A stretch of 64,000 nt of DNA from Allacma fusca (taxonomy: Eukaryota > Arthropoda > Collembola > Symphypleona > Sminthuridae): contig OX359246.1 in the NCBI GenBank assembly GCA_947179485.1, positions 51,935,632-51,999,631 on the forward strand. Reading direction: 5' to 3'. Numbering within the stretch: position 1 is the stretch's first letter; each line of letters opens with the position of its first letter. The notes under the pieces were generated by a model. The model did no database searches and was not told the origin of the DNA. It worked only from the letters and a program-made list of their open reading frames with translations. The position numbers and the translations under genes are program-made. Positions 21,498 to 32,979 of this stretch are shown piece by piece.

Positions 21498-21705
21498 ACA
21501 AATTGACTAGACTAGTTCGTGCACATTGTTCTCCTAGCCCAGTCAAGTCAATCATTATAATTTCTAATGCAAGCCTAGTCTAGTCAAGTCAATTCTTCAC
21601 GGTATTAGGTGCTTGCTAGTCAAGTCAAACTAGTCTTACGAAAATCCTTAACTAGTCTAGTCAAGTCTCCCATTTCCTAGTCAAGTCTGACTAGACTAGT
21701 GCAGC
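21498..21705. repeat. TAGTCTAGTC motif array, right arm
   Basis: GACTAGACTAGT, CAAGTC and CTAGTC motifs are iterated, ending GACTAGACTAGTGCA. It mirrors the array at 19021 and lies directly beside the FNDC-like exons. Confidence 0.6.
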
Positions 21706-21776
21706 AGTGGTTTTTGTGCTCACTCTGCAGAGTAGATCCCAACAAAAATTAAATATGTTTCACGAAAAGTACGTAC

Positions 21777-22039
21777 CTGATGATGTGGTGTCATAGAGCA
21801 ATTTGTACAGGTTGAAGACCCATTGGGTTTCATTTCTTTATATTGAGGCTGATATGGCAGCAGCATACGAATTTTTCCCCATCTATGGAAGAATAGAACT
21901 ATGGCTCCGGCCCACAAAATTAGTGCCATGACCACCAAGCTTATTTCTACAAGTCTGACGTTCGGTAACTTAAGTCCAGTTCTAATTCTTGTACCTTCCT
22001 CTCTTTTGCTCTCTGACGTCTGGTTGTCTTCAACTTCCA
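21777..22039 (-). CDS. FNDC4/FNDC5-like protein, exon with transmembrane segment
   Basis: Minus-strand exon with acceptor ..GCACAG at its start and donor CAG|GTACGT at its end. It is spliced in phase to the exon at 22213-22358. It encodes an acidic/basic juxtamembrane part (EVEDNQTSESKREEG), a single membrane span (VEISLVVMALILWAGAIVLF) and a cytoplasmic start FHRWGKIRMLLPYQPQYK. LWAGAIVLFFHRW closely resembles the membrane segment of vertebrate FNDC4/FNDC5, and the KWGKIR..EPYQP continuation is what I recall of insect homologues. If the donor is not used, the frame continues to a stop near 21720. Further exons are not identified; downstream ones would lie at lower coordinates. Confidence 0.8.
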
Positions 22040-22212
22040 CTGTGCGTTAAATCAAATAACTTTCAATTGTTTAATTGCACTCTTTTTTTGCAAATTACCC
22101 TTTACTTGATAACCATTAATCTGACATGCGAATATTTTGTTAATTTCATAAAGTAAGGAATTTTATTAGGTTATGCATGAAATTGGCTACATACATATAT
22201 ACGAAAACTTAC

Positions 22213-22358
22213 TAAGTGTGCGGAAGTAAATTTTATTTGAGCGTCTCTTTACTCCTCCAGACTTGGAAGCGACTGCTATTCGGTAGTCTGTGCTCGGCAC
22301 TAAATTGTCCATTACTACGTAGCAAAGGTTGTGGGGAACTGTCTTGACTATTTTGTAA
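22213..22358 (-). CDS. FNDC4/FNDC5-like protein, exon with C-terminal half of a fibronectin III domain
   Basis: Minus-strand exon between acceptor TGCAG and donor GTAAGT. It encodes YKIVKTVPHNLCYVVMDN, then LVPSTDYRIAVASKSGG and SNKIYFRTL. The L-P-S-T-x-Y-x-I-x-V block is the F/G-strand signature of a fibronectin type III domain. Phases fit: one base remains for the next exon, giving Met-Glu-Val-Glu at the junction. The N-terminal half of the domain must lie upstream (higher coordinates); I did not find it. No stop or frameshift occurs, unlike almost every other coding stretch here, so this is probably a functional host gene with large transposon-filled introns. Confidence 0.8.
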
Positions 22359-23059
22359 CTGCAGGCAAAAAAGCTAGTTAGTCACTGTAGGAATTGTGCA
22401 CGAAGCTTTACCACACCACAGGGACCACCATTGCATGTAAGTTTTCTTTTATATGCCTCGTTTTATTTCATTCAGGCTTACAGTTAAGCAGTTTTGCAAG
22501 AAAAACGTTAAATGAAGAGAAATACAAAAGACATGGAATAAATTTAAATGAATATAAACCAGCTTTCTGGTTGGTATTTATACTGGTAGACAATTTATAC
22601 TGTCCTTCAATCGTTGCTCAATGGTATGTTAAAGGAAGCAAGAATCTGACACTTCTAAATAAGTATCAGCCAAAGCAATTTTTCAAAACAGCTGACAGTG
22701 TGATGCGATTTGAATACATTTTATCGGCTTCAATTTAGTTTTCATTCTGGTCCAGATAGCATAGTGTACTTACAGAGAGTCACATAACCGTTGTTTTTTT
22801 TCTATTCCATTAATGGGAGATTGGTAATCTTTTTCAGCATACAATTTTCAAAATTTGTTCCAATATCCAATAGCCGAAGATTTCTCAGTATAGCGGCGAA
22901 AGAAGCTGTTCTTGCCAAGTGGGAACGTTAAAAAACGTATATCGTCAAAATTGAAAATTAAAATTAACCACCTGTCTGTAGCAAAATCATATTACGTTCT
23001 AGCAAAGCTGGGCACATATCTTTCGTTTATGCATAAATACACGCAGTTTTTTATGTATG
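22359..23059. other. Probable intron of the FNDC-like gene
   Basis: No exon was recognised. A 114-codon plus-strand ORF at 22394-22738 has no domain I know and overlaps the exon border on the other strand. Confidence 0.35.
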
Positions 23060-23067
23060 CTCGCACA

Positions 23068-23873
23068 TAGTGGTCGGAACAATTCAATTCAATTCAAAAT
23101 TTACAATTCAATCCAGTTCGAATACTGAACTGAATTAAAATTGGGGTTTCAATTCGGTTCAGTAAAAAACAATTCAATTCAGTTCAGTCTACTAACTGAA
23201 CTGAATTGTGAACCATCTGGTTCGCCGTGCATATTTACAAATAAATACGTCAAAGTGGCTAGGGTGGCACTTCAGCTAAGGCCATCTCTCCTTACCCATT
23301 TATAGTATTATGTTGAGCTCATTTAAAAAATGAAAATGCAATATTTTGAAAAAATAAAATTTTGATAATTTTTGAAAAAATTAAGCTAGTAGTACTGACT
23401 GGTAAGTGTAAAAAAAAATCCAATTAAATCGGTGGAACAGTTTGTCGTTTTTTTACGTACGAAAACGCATGGCGATTTCAACCAATAACGAACTCCTCCC
23501 AGAAAGTGGTCCAAAGAATTTTCATAAAAAGTTTGAACAAAATTGTGTCGGAGGAATACGTCGGGACAAACAGTCCCAAGCATTCACGGACAACAGTATC
23601 TTACAAGGGGGCTGACGCCACCTTATTAGACCTTATATGGTTACATTGACGCAAAGATGGTGCTAAACTTATCCTTACAATATCGGTTTTGATTCAGCCT
23701 GAAATTGTTTTGAATTGGAATTCAAAGAAAACAATTCAATTCGATTCAACAGGTGAATTGAATTATTCGGTTCAGTAAACGATCGAATTGAATTGAAAAA
23801 TCCCTGAATTGAACTGAACTGAATTGAATTGAATTATAAAATTGCAATTTAAACTGAATTGGTCCGACCACTA
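23068..23873. mobile_element. hAT-type MITE, TAGTGGTCGGA family (AATTCAATTC motif), copy 1
   Basis: Termini TAGTGGTCGGAACAATTCA and, inverted, TAGTGGTCGGACCAATTCA. Exact 8-bp target duplication CTCGCACA (23060-23067, 23874-23881). The arms iterate AATTCAATTCAGTTC in mirrored orientation; the middle is non-repetitive. Confidence 0.93.
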
Positions 23874-24093
23874 CTCGCACATTTTCCGAATATTTGTATG
23901 CAATATATGTAGGATGGATGTTTCCACTAAACAAATGTATTATATATGTATGGTATCAATATTGTACGTACATATACATACGAGTATATACATACGTTTA
24001 AAAGGCCGGGAGATTTATGTATGTATGCAGGAAGGACTGCTATTTTGATGGAAGTTGAAGCTGGGGATATAATGATGTCTGCTGTAAAAACAA

Positions 24094-24136
24094 AGCTCAA
24101 TATACTTTAAGTATTTCACTTTAAGTATATTGAGCT
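24094..24136. repeat. Short hairpin, AGCTCAATATACTT inverted repeat
   Basis: Perfect 14-bp inverted repeat (24094-24107 and 24123-24136) with a 15-base loop, about 350 bases upstream of the hAT transposase remnant. It could belong to that element, but this is not shown. Confidence 0.5.
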
Positions 24137-24465
24137 ATTTAGATCTACTTACAACGGTTTTATGACGAAAGCCAAACCACTAAGGGACTACGCAAATCGG
24201 GAGATATTCAGAAGTGTGTTGAGTATAGTTCGGACAATTTCAAAATTTAACTACATAAATTTTGTTCATTGTATCACAAAATGGGATTAATGCGCTAAAA
24301 ACTGTTCAAATTATGAATTAAGAAATATGTGCGGAATCTTCTGAAGACAATTTACACAAAGTAGGTGATGGAGTTTCTAATTTAGAAGTATCTAACCACA
24401 ATTAAGTAGTCGGATGAATCACACTTTTCGTACGTGCAACAGACGAAGGCGAACATTGTATTTCA

Positions 24466-25080
24466 GTTACCCTCTATATTTACGTGCGGGTCATACAATA
24501 GGTCTCTCTGTTTGAGACGCTCTGAAAAACTCCGAACTGCAGAACTCATTTGCTCAATCAAAACATGTCAAAAAATTAAAGTCTCTTGGAACAAATTTGG
24601 AAAGAAGTCAAGAAGTCAACGTGTATACTCGTTGGAGTAGCACCCATGACAGGGTAGAAATTGCCTGCGAAGCTTTAGAGATTGTCAACATTACTCGAAT
24701 AATGTTGAAATTATTGTATAGAACCATTAAAAAGACCACGTTTGTATTGCAAGTAGAAAATCTCCCCCTGGAGATATTTTGAAGTTGTGGATTAAGACAA
24801 AACTGTTTCCGAATCCGAACTGGCTTTTCGCTAAAAATTATTACTTGACGATAATCCAATAATGTGTGTACTTCAATTCTGCTAGAACATCTTACCAATA
24901 TTTGTCGCCACACAATTGTAAATGTAAAGAAATCATGTTCGATTAGCGAATCGGAAATTGAAGACAATGGTGAGTTCGAGTTTATCCTCGAAAGAGTAAA
25001 GACCCTCCCCAGTTGCCGATGCAGAACAACTTTACGAGGATTTGTGTGTAAAAAAACTTCCAACGGTAAAGGAAAATAAA
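24466..25080 (+). pseudogene. hAT transposase remnant
   Basis: In one plus frame, AGHTIGLSV, a stop, then DALKNSEL..HVKKLKSLGTN and VNVYTRWSSTHDRVEIACEAL match the hAT core pattern of a conserved His, DALK and TRW(S/N)ST. A TGA splits the first block and several stops and frameshifts follow after 24780. A later stretch (IFVATQL) may be the decayed start of the C-terminal part. No terminal repeats were assigned. This is the only hAT transposase trace in the window and is too decayed to have mobilised the fresh short elements. Confidence 0.75.
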
Positions 25081-25840
25081 TCTGGACAACACGTTAGTGT
25101 TATTCTGGTGCAATAACTTCGGTGAGAAATTGCTGCTGACCATTTTCATTACCGTATTTCGACACATACTCATTACATTTTGTAGTTTTAATGCTTCAGT
25201 ATTGACTCCCATAGTGCTCTTATTATGCTAACTACATGCATGCCTCCGAATCAGTGTAAAGCTGCCATAGTAATACGTTTAAGGTTTGCACAATACAATA
25301 ATCCCGATTCGTAAATAAAACAATATGTGTTGACCGATTTAATGTGCAACATGCAATAATTTGTTTTGATACGATAATCGTCCTTATTACTCAATCTCTG
25401 ATATTAACTGGTTATACCAATACCTGGCTATGAATAGCTGTAGTCATCGACTGAATAAAGATGTTCCATTCAGTATCCTTAATGCTGTTAAAAATGTTTC
25501 TACTGTAGCTGTCTTGATTTTGCTAAAGTTACTTTGTTAATGTCTGCGTTGCAAAATATCTTCAACATCTGCTGAAACAAAATATATGCAATGGGTCCAT
25601 CTGATATCACGAGCAGTATCTCTCTCACTAAATGAGAGACAATCGCTAAAGTACATACATACTATACCAGGAATTTTCTTGCATGAACATCAAATCCCAG
25701 AAACAACTTCTGTTGTTCTCTTTCCTCAAAATCTTTTGTGTGGTACAAGCCCCACAAAGCACTAATTAATTCGTGACAACTTGATTATAAAATAATTATA
25801 GAAATCAAAAACTCTTGTAAAATTATAACTACTTTCGTAT
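25081..25840. other. Spacer, no gene seen
   Basis: AT-rich DNA, possibly including the decayed tail of the hAT remnant up to about 25210. Nothing else was recognised. Confidence 0.35.
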
Positions 25841-25848
25841 ATCAGCAT

Positions 25849-27140
25849 CAGTGATGGGTAACATTATGGATTAACGTTAATGAATAACGTTATTACCGAT
25901 GAAATCCTAGTAACGGTTAATGAGAAATAAAGTTTAACATATTCCACAGGATTAACAAAAACTTAACGTAAACCGAAACCTCTGGACAGCAAATACAGTG
26001 AATTTCCTACATAGTGGTTCCTATGGGATGACAAAATACCTGCCAATATATGGGGATGCCACTATATCTTACTACTATATAATGTAATTGTAATCCTAGG
26101 GAAAATCTAAACATGCCAATATAAAGGAAATGCTGTCTAAGATTAAACCACTATATAGGAAATTACCTGTATCATAAACCCAATCACAATAACGGTATTA
26201 ACCGTTATTGAAAATCCTGGTCACTTTTACAGTTTACTGCCATCTCTTACAATTAGATGTAAGTTTCTCAAATACAAAAATCGTTTCATGCCAGAGGTGG
26301 ATTTACGAGGTGGCCACCCTGGCCAGGCCAGGGTAAAAAATTATTAAAAATGTTGAATAAGGCCCTCAGATTGCATGTGTAAATCTATTTTGAGGGGTAT
26401 GGCCAGGGTACAAGTTATTTTATTAATCCACCCCTGTTTCATGCGATTGTAAACATTTGTAGTGATTTGTTTTAAAAATTTGCGTCATCATGTGCATAAT
26501 AGCCAAACGTGTTAAAAAATAAATACTATATTCCGGTATTACAGATATACGCATCAAAATATATTTCGGTGACCTGAGAGTTTTTGTAAAGTTACTGCAC
26601 TACGTGCATGTACACTGCAGACGGATGTGAAGCACCTTTTAGGATGTCACAACTGTCCAATACAAGCGATTATAACATTTCCGAAAAAGATAAATGATCT
26701 AAATGTATTTTTGATAGTGATACACGAACATCCAATTGCAAACAAATAGAAACTGTTCCATAATTCCATGTTAGATTTTATTTTATTTTGATAAAATTCC
26801 GTGAAATTTTCAGTTACAAGTTGTAAACAACAATTACTTTATTTTGACTTTGGAACAAGTCGCCTTTTTACGTTTGATCCGAAATAGATGCAGACTATTT
26901 TTGCTGGTTACCTACAGTTTATTATGAAACTACTTGCATGAAGTCACATTATTGTTTGCTAGAAACAATAATGTTACGGATACGGATGGATAATAATGGA
27001 AACGTTACGAAGACTTCGGGAATTAATAAAATCAATACTAGTGAAAAAATTCGGAAATATTCTTTTCATAAACCGAATTTCGACTGTCATTAACGTTTGA
27101 GTAGTTAACGTAAGCCCAAATTTTCGGTTACCCATCACTG
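25849..27140. mobile_element. hAT-type MITE, CAGTGATGGGTAAC family (TAACGTTA motif)
   Basis: Inverted termini CAGTGATGGGTAAC at both ends. The flanks ATCAGCAT (25841-25848) and ATGAGCAT (27141-27148) match at 7 of 8 bases. The arms contain repeated ATTAACGTTA and GGTTAAC motifs. A second, complete MITE is nested at 26292-26436. Confidence 0.85.
26292..26436. mobile_element. 145-bp hAT-type MITE nested in the CAGTGATGGG element
   Basis: Termini CAGAGGTGGATT and, inverted, CAGGGGTGGATT, with an exact 8-bp target duplication TTTCATGC (26284-26291, 26437-26444). The interior is GGCCAGGGT repeated in mirror form. It inserted after the host element. Confidence 0.9.
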
Positions 27141-27148
27141 ATGAGCAT

Positions 27149-27400
27149 ACTCAGAAACACAATAAACAAACATACATACATATACATTTTTCTATTTTAA
27201 TAGAGTCATTCAAGGATCATATAATATATATATACGCTTCTGAACTGGTATACAGGGATTTTGCATAGGGATTATATCTGTTGCAATATACGGTAGCAGT
27301 GTAAAGTGAGCATAAAGTAAGACTTAAGACACCAAATGTAAGATATTTTAATAATAAGATAATAATTCAATTAATAAAATTAATTAATACACATTTTTAA
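27149..27400. other. Spacer, no gene seen
   Basis: AT-rich sequence. Nothing was recognised. Confidence 0.3.
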
Positions 27401-27424
27401 GTTGATAGCAGAAACTTTAAAACG

Positions 27425-27645
27425 TTATACGAAATACAAACAGAAACAACCAACATATACAAATGCATATTCATGTGAGCAAGTACAGATGGAAGCAATA
27501 ATTCTAATGGAAAGATCCCAGACATCGTGGTTGAAATTTAAACGGTTTGCGGGCTGCTTGCGGGACACGCAAATATTTAGATCCAGCCCGAACCCACCCG
27601 AAAACAATATGCATAAATTACGACCCGACATATTTACATGAATGA
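27425..27645 (-). mobile_element. GCGGGT-motif short element, copy 2 (partial)
   Basis: Reverse complement resemblance to the middle and one arm of 13660-14228 (CAGCCCGCAAAC, TTTAAATTTCAACCACG, CTTGCTCACATGAATATGCA). The second GC-rich arm is reduced to a few GCCCG/ACCCG units. Borders are unclear. Confidence 0.6.
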
Positions 27646-27670
27646 CCAAATCCTGTATTGTAGCGCTCAC

Positions 27671-28340
27671 TCTGGTGAGGCCTAATACCTAAAAATTAAT
27701 TACCTTCCAGGCGTTATTCACACACTACTTTAAACATACCAGACATTTATTCCCACCGGATCCTATTAAATTAGTGTTATAAAATGGGTAAGTAGGTACG
27801 GGTCTAACTTTAAAAAATTTGGACTGGTGGATGTAAGCCAATTCTTAGGTAATAACCTTAATAATTTTAGCTGCAATAATTTAACGGTAATGATAAATCT
27901 GAGAACGGATTGAAATCGTTGATGCAAAAATATCTACTACCTTTTTGTTTATTCATATACTGATTCCAGAACTTGTGCGCAACCATCGTAATACTTATCG
28001 TTTACACCAAGATCGTTCACACGGGAGAACGTAAAGAAATTGTACATGCATTAGTTAATGATATGAATTTCCCTTGCAGGCTACAATTAATTAATTAATC
28101 ATATGTAATTATTCTAAAATCATTGTAATTCTCCATTAAAAGCTTACTTTGCAAAAAAATGCAAACGAAAATTCGAAAAACATTTCGAATGAGCCCTTAC
28201 TCATTGAGTTTGCTCAAGGACAACCCAAAACGTAGCATTGTAAGTAAACTTGTGTTATGAAAAATAAAAACCTCACTCGCAATCAGAAACCACGTCTGAA
28301 ACCATCTCCAGTGTCACTGCCAGTTGCATTTGAACCCATA
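27671..28340. other. Spacer, no gene seen
   Basis: AT-rich sequence with no recognisable coding signal. Confidence 0.3.
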
Positions 28341-28344
28341 GTTA

Positions 28345-29560
28345 AATCCAGCTGGAAAATTGCTGGATAGCTAGGTTCTGATTTTCAGCAACGCTAAAGA
28401 GAAGCCTTATGTATCCATATCGACAGGCGGCAGCAAACGTCTCCGAGTAATCAACACCTTGTAGGTATCCTTTAACGACTAATCCGACCTTGTATATGGC
28501 GATGGAACCATGCAGATTCCTTTGACGTTTGTACACCCAACTTGTATGCAATAGTTTGACTCCTGCTGGCTTATATTTCATCTCCCAAGATTGATTGATT
28601 TCTTGGCCTTTCATTTCCGCTTGCATTGCTCGACACCAATCTCCACGTCCTGGTAAAATGAGGGATGTATTGTAGCCGGATGGTTCTGGGACGAGTCTTG
28701 TGGACTCTTGTGTTGGTGCTTTGGACTCCTTGTAGTCGACATATTGTTTAGACGACGTTTATTTGGTAGGATCTCTGTTTGGAGTATCTTCTGTGGAATG
28801 ACGACCTAGGCTTGCGTTCCTTCCGGGATTTCAGCAATGTGCTTTCGCTTTTGAGTTTGGATTACAATTTGCTGCATCATCGGATTTGATCCAAGATTGA
28901 TCCATCATTGGATCCCGAGTATACTTTCCCTTGGTCTGATGATGTTCCCGGTTTACGATTGGGTACCTTGGGTGGTTCAAAAACAATTGTCAGTGTCGGC
29001 AATGTGGCTGCTTCAAATTGAATGGAATCCCCAACCGTGAAATCATGCAGTGAAGCTTCGAAAGTAGATGATGAATCCGGGGTTGCGATTTCGACGCCCT
29101 TTCGTTCGTGTTAAACTTGTATTCTAATTTCTTTATTTGGACTGTTTTTACTTGAATGCCCCGTTGAGGAGGTTTATGAGGGACTTTGATAGAATCCTCA
29201 GATTCATCTTCATGGAATGTAACGTTCTGCACGCGATACTTACGATTGATGCCCACATTCCCGAACCGTTCTTCTAGCAACTGGAAAGTGCATGTAAAAT
29301 GTGCATCCCAAAATAAGTATGTAATCCAGTGACGGCTGTTTACCCAGGATGCAAAGATGGCTTCGCTCTGTTTTGTCGAGAACACTATTGTGGACGTACA
29401 CGGCTGTGGCCACGGATCCCGCTCAGAGGTACTCGGGTGAGTTGCTTGCAAGTAACATCGTCCTAGCGGAGTCCTTTATCATTCGTATCTTCCTCTATAT
29501 CTACGGCCAAAGAAGTGTAACATGGAACACAGGAGTATAAAAACAAAACGTTTTCCCAAT
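28345..29560 (-). pseudogene. Ty1/copia pol remnant (integrase C-terminus to RT)
   Basis: Read on the minus strand, 29560-29270 gives the end of the integrase region in shifting frames (ARTMLLASNSPEYLWAGSVA, AVYVHNSVLDKTE, PSLDYILILGC), matching the copia pattern around LW.EAV.TA.YVLNR. About 29230-29190 gives NVTFHEDES, the element following the integrase. The RT start at 28626-28345 reads GVKLLHTSWVYKRQRN, AIYKVGLVVKGYLQGVDYSE and TFAA, the copia WVFK..KARLVAKG..Q..GIDY.ETF block. Many frameshifts and stops occur, the rest of RT and RNase H is absent, and no LTRs were seen. Confidence 0.8.
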
Positions 29561-29644
29561 GCGTTGGTTCCTATTACTTTTATTTTGTGCTTAATTACAG
29601 TAAACGTTCCTCTCCTATTAGAATTTTGTTGTTAGATAAATTTT

Positions 29645-29870
29645 AAATTTGTTTGGCATGAAGACTACCAGAAGTCCTTTGAAGAATTGAAAACTTAACT
29701 AAAGTTTAGTCTCCAGTGTTAACTCATTTCATAGATGTTTCCACCAATCCTTGTACGGATGCATGCTAGGTTATTAAAGAAAGGTTTCTTAGCCAGATTA
29801 AAGAAGGTAAGGAAAAAGTTATTGGCTGTTACTCACAGTACGATCAAGATATAAGAGTTAATTAATTGGG
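29645..29870 (+). pseudogene. Ty3/gypsy RT/RNase H fragment
   Basis: Plus-strand frames give FVWHEDYQKSFEELK (the F.W...Q.AFE.LK motif after RT), then after frameshifts FIDVSTNPCTDAC and FLSQIKEGKEKVIG, which correspond to the TDAS..G.GAVLSQ...G.E..I.Y block at the start of RNase H. It is under 80 residues, with several stops. Confidence 0.6.
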
Positions 29871-30334
29871 GGTTAACGTCTTTTATACAGGTGTCGTCCA
29901 AAGGCGGAACTTACGTAGGTAATGTAACTGAAGTTTAACATTGCTTGGGTCGCACCCATCGGTTGCGTTCATTGAATCTCCCATTTTATGCGGGAACAAT
30001 TCTGCTTACATTGTAGTCATGTTGATTCTCTTGATTAGTATATGCCAAAGCGCCATTTTTGTTGAACATCTGTGGAAACAAGTAGTTGTTGTTTTGGTTC
30101 TCCTGGTTAGTACTTGTCAAAGTCGCCCGGTTTGAGGTGGACTGACCAGTTTAAACGCAAGTGATACCAAGTGTAATCCAGGTATCACATGCGTAAATTT
30201 CCATTACCAGCACCAGTTTTACCTCAGTTGATACGAAGTATGTACCTGGTAAGCCCTACGAGAATCTACATTACCAGTGCCAGTTAAACCTGAATTAATA
30301 CCAATAAAATACCTACTGCAGTAACTGTTATGTA
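29871..30334. repeat. Spacer with ACCAGT/CTGGTA subrepeats
   Basis: From about 30140 to 30330, GTATCAC, ACCAG and TTAAAC phrases recur in mirrored form. Similar words (ACTGGTGG, ACTAGTG) resume after 32451, so this may be an older short element split by the insertion at 30343-32443. Confidence 0.35.
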
Positions 30335-30342
30335 CACTGGTG

Positions 30343-32443
30343 CAGAGCTGCGTTCAAGTCAAGTAAAACCCAAACTTGACCCTGAACTTGACTTGACCCT
30401 GACAGTCAAGTAGGTTTTTCAGACTGTCTTGAACTTGACGGTTCATGGTCAGACAATTACTTGAAAAGTCAGGGTCAAGTATTCAAGTACTTTTCGCGTA
30501 ACTTGAACCTGGTCAAGTATAGCCGGGACAACTCTTGACTTGACCATGACTTGACCATGACTTGACCATGACCCGAACTTGAACTTGACTTGAATTGTCA
30601 AGTTTTTCAAAATAGAAATATAAAAATAGTATTCACACTTAAAATATAGCAACAACACTAATTCTAAATAATCTGATCAAATACTCTTGATTTTTCTTAC
30701 TGCATTCAATTAATCGACTAAAACAGCAAATGAAAATATTATTCACAATTCACAAGCTTCACCAAAAATATTTTGATTGATTATTCCTATAATTCCCAAG
30801 GTGTGGACAGCGTGGCCAAAACACAAAGTTTTCACAGTAATATTTTTATTTTAACGCAACTATGAAATGTAGAATTTTCATAATTTTGCTAATCGTTCCC
30901 TACTATTTTGGCAATACATGTTCCAAATTTCAAGGTTCTAGGTCAAGCCACTATCAGTGCAGAAAATTTTGACTGTGCCAAGTTTTTCTCCACCATTTTC
31001 AATGCAAAATCATAGGCCTATACCAGTACATTGGGGCCATATGCATAGTATGTGTGAAATATTATTTTAATTTTATCGTTCTCCTTTGGATATAAAATAA
31101 ATATAAATACATAATATATAAAAAATATTATATATATTTAGTATATCTATATGTTATATATATATATATTATATATTTATAAATAGTTTGTATGTATTAT
31201 ATATATATAAAACTAAAAATATATAAATATATATTATTTTATATATATTATATATTTATAATTAGTTTGTATGTATTATATAAATATAAAACTAAAAATA
31301 TATAAATATATATTATTTTATATATATTATATATATAAAACTAAAAATATACAAATATATATTATTTTATACATATTATATATTTATATTTAATTTGTAT
31401 GTATTATATATATATATAAAACTAAAATTATATGTATCTATATAATATATATTTATTGTATATGTATTATATACATAAATAAGGAATTTTAATGACGATT
31501 ATCCTTCCGTTGCAGCCACAAAGCTGTTAAAATTGTGCCCCCTAAATAGGCTACCTAATTTGTTACGGGCCCTTTGATTTAACATGTGGCCAGCCTGTCC
31601 ACGGTTTGGGAATAGTAGCACCCTAAAAAGCTTAGGAATTATAGGGTTAAATCTCGATGATTAATTAATGTCTTAAATTGGTGCAAGTAAATCATTTCCC
31701 ATTGAATTTTACTATTAATAATAATTACTTTGTGCTAATATACAAGTTTAGGTTGCTTCACTCGAAATATTCACAATTCAGCGTCCGCTCTATGCAACAA
31801 TGCAACAAACTGGCTTATATATGTAGTACAGTTGTTAACGTTGTACAAATGTTACATTATTTAGAACAAAAAGAGTACTTGAATTTAAGTAACTTGATTC
31901 ATGAACAATGCATTTATTTTATACAATAATACAGTAAACCAACTGAACTTTGTCGCTTTCAGAGGTGGTGCTCCGAACATTTTATATTCTTATTCTTTTG
32001 GTTCACTAGTGCAACCGTGGCTTTCCAAGCGGATCTGGAGATATTGAATCGTAACGCGTAAATATGTTTTTTGACGAACTTGCATGGGTACGGAGTCCCG
32101 GAGTAACGACAACGACACTTAGAAAGAAAGCCTATTGAAATATATGGCGCCACAACTTTGATATGGGTAACGTTTAGTTACTTGAATAAGTACTTGAAAT
32201 ACTCATGGTTCATGGTCAAGGATTTATACATCTTTACTTGACCATGAACATGACTTGACTCTCAAGTAGAATTTTTATTCTTGACCATGATAACTACTTG
32301 ATTTCAAATCTCAGGGTCAAGTATATACATAACTTGACCATGACTTGAATGTTCAAGTATCCATTATATTTTACTTGACCATGACCCGAACTTGACCATG
32401 ACTTGAAATACTCATGGTCTACTTGAACTTGAGCGCAGCTCTG
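30343..32443. mobile_element. hAT-type non-autonomous element, CAGAGCTGCG family (ACTTGACC motif), 2.1 kb
   Basis: Termini CAGAGCTGCGTTCAAGT and, inverted, CAGAGCTGCGCTCAAGT. Exact 8-bp target duplication CACTGGTG (30335-30342, 32444-32451). Each arm holds several hundred bases of ACTTGACC, ATGACTTGA and GGTCAAGT motifs, mirrored. The centre contains an AT-rich block (31080-31470) and unremarkable sequence without a transposase ORF. Confidence 0.93.
31080..31470. repeat. TATA-rich low-complexity block
   Basis: Degenerate TATATA sequence containing three to four copies of a longer unit with AAAACTAAAAATATA and TTTGTATGTATTATATA. It lies inside the 30343-32443 element. Confidence 0.85.
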
Positions 32444-32591
32444 CACTGGTGTAGTATCGTATATTTTTCCTAGTGCAACACTGGTGGCCCTTTACTAGTG
32501 ACATGGTTACCGCACAATCGAGCCCATATTGTTTCCGTACATCAAATGGGCTTCAGTCGCTTGATACACGTCTTTTGTTGCACCATATGTA

Positions 32592-32975
32592 CAGGGGTCG
32601 GATTTTTGTAAATCTCCCTGGAAGATCATTTCTGAATTTCATTGCGTTAACATTTCACTTATATGTATGAGTCTGCAGGAAGGTCCTCATCGATTTCAAA
32701 AATCCCTGCTGAAAAAAGTCATCGATTTTCAAGATCCCATACAAGATGTAAAATCTCTGCTAAATAAGGTCAACCAATCTAAAAATCCCTGCTCGCATAA
32801 CAAATTTCCCTGAAACACGACAACAAATTTAAAAATCCTTGCCGAAAAAATGTCTACGAATTTAAAAATCCCTGTTTACAAAATTAGAAACCTTTTCTCT
32901 GAGATTTTCCAAATTCTCACGAGTTCATATCCAGTGGCTCACGGAGGTAATTTCTGGGCATGGCAGATTTCAAAA
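32592..32975. mobile_element. hAT-type MITE, CAGGGGTCGG family, truncated copy 3
   Basis: Begins with the full terminus CAGGGGTCGGATTTTTGTA and continues with AAATCTCCCTGG and repeated AAAATCCCTG units, as in 19074-19464 reversed. No matching second terminus or target duplication was found; the sequence passes into LINE-like coding sequence near 32980. Confidence 0.75.
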
Positions 32976-32979
32976 ATAT

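Noticed and set aside
22394-22738. 114-codon plus-strand ORF beside the FNDC-like exons
   Set aside because: No recognisable domain, and it lies in the probable intron of a gene on the other strand.
24608-25063. 151-codon minus-strand ORF
   Set aside because: It is the antisense shadow of the decayed hAT transposase on the plus strand.
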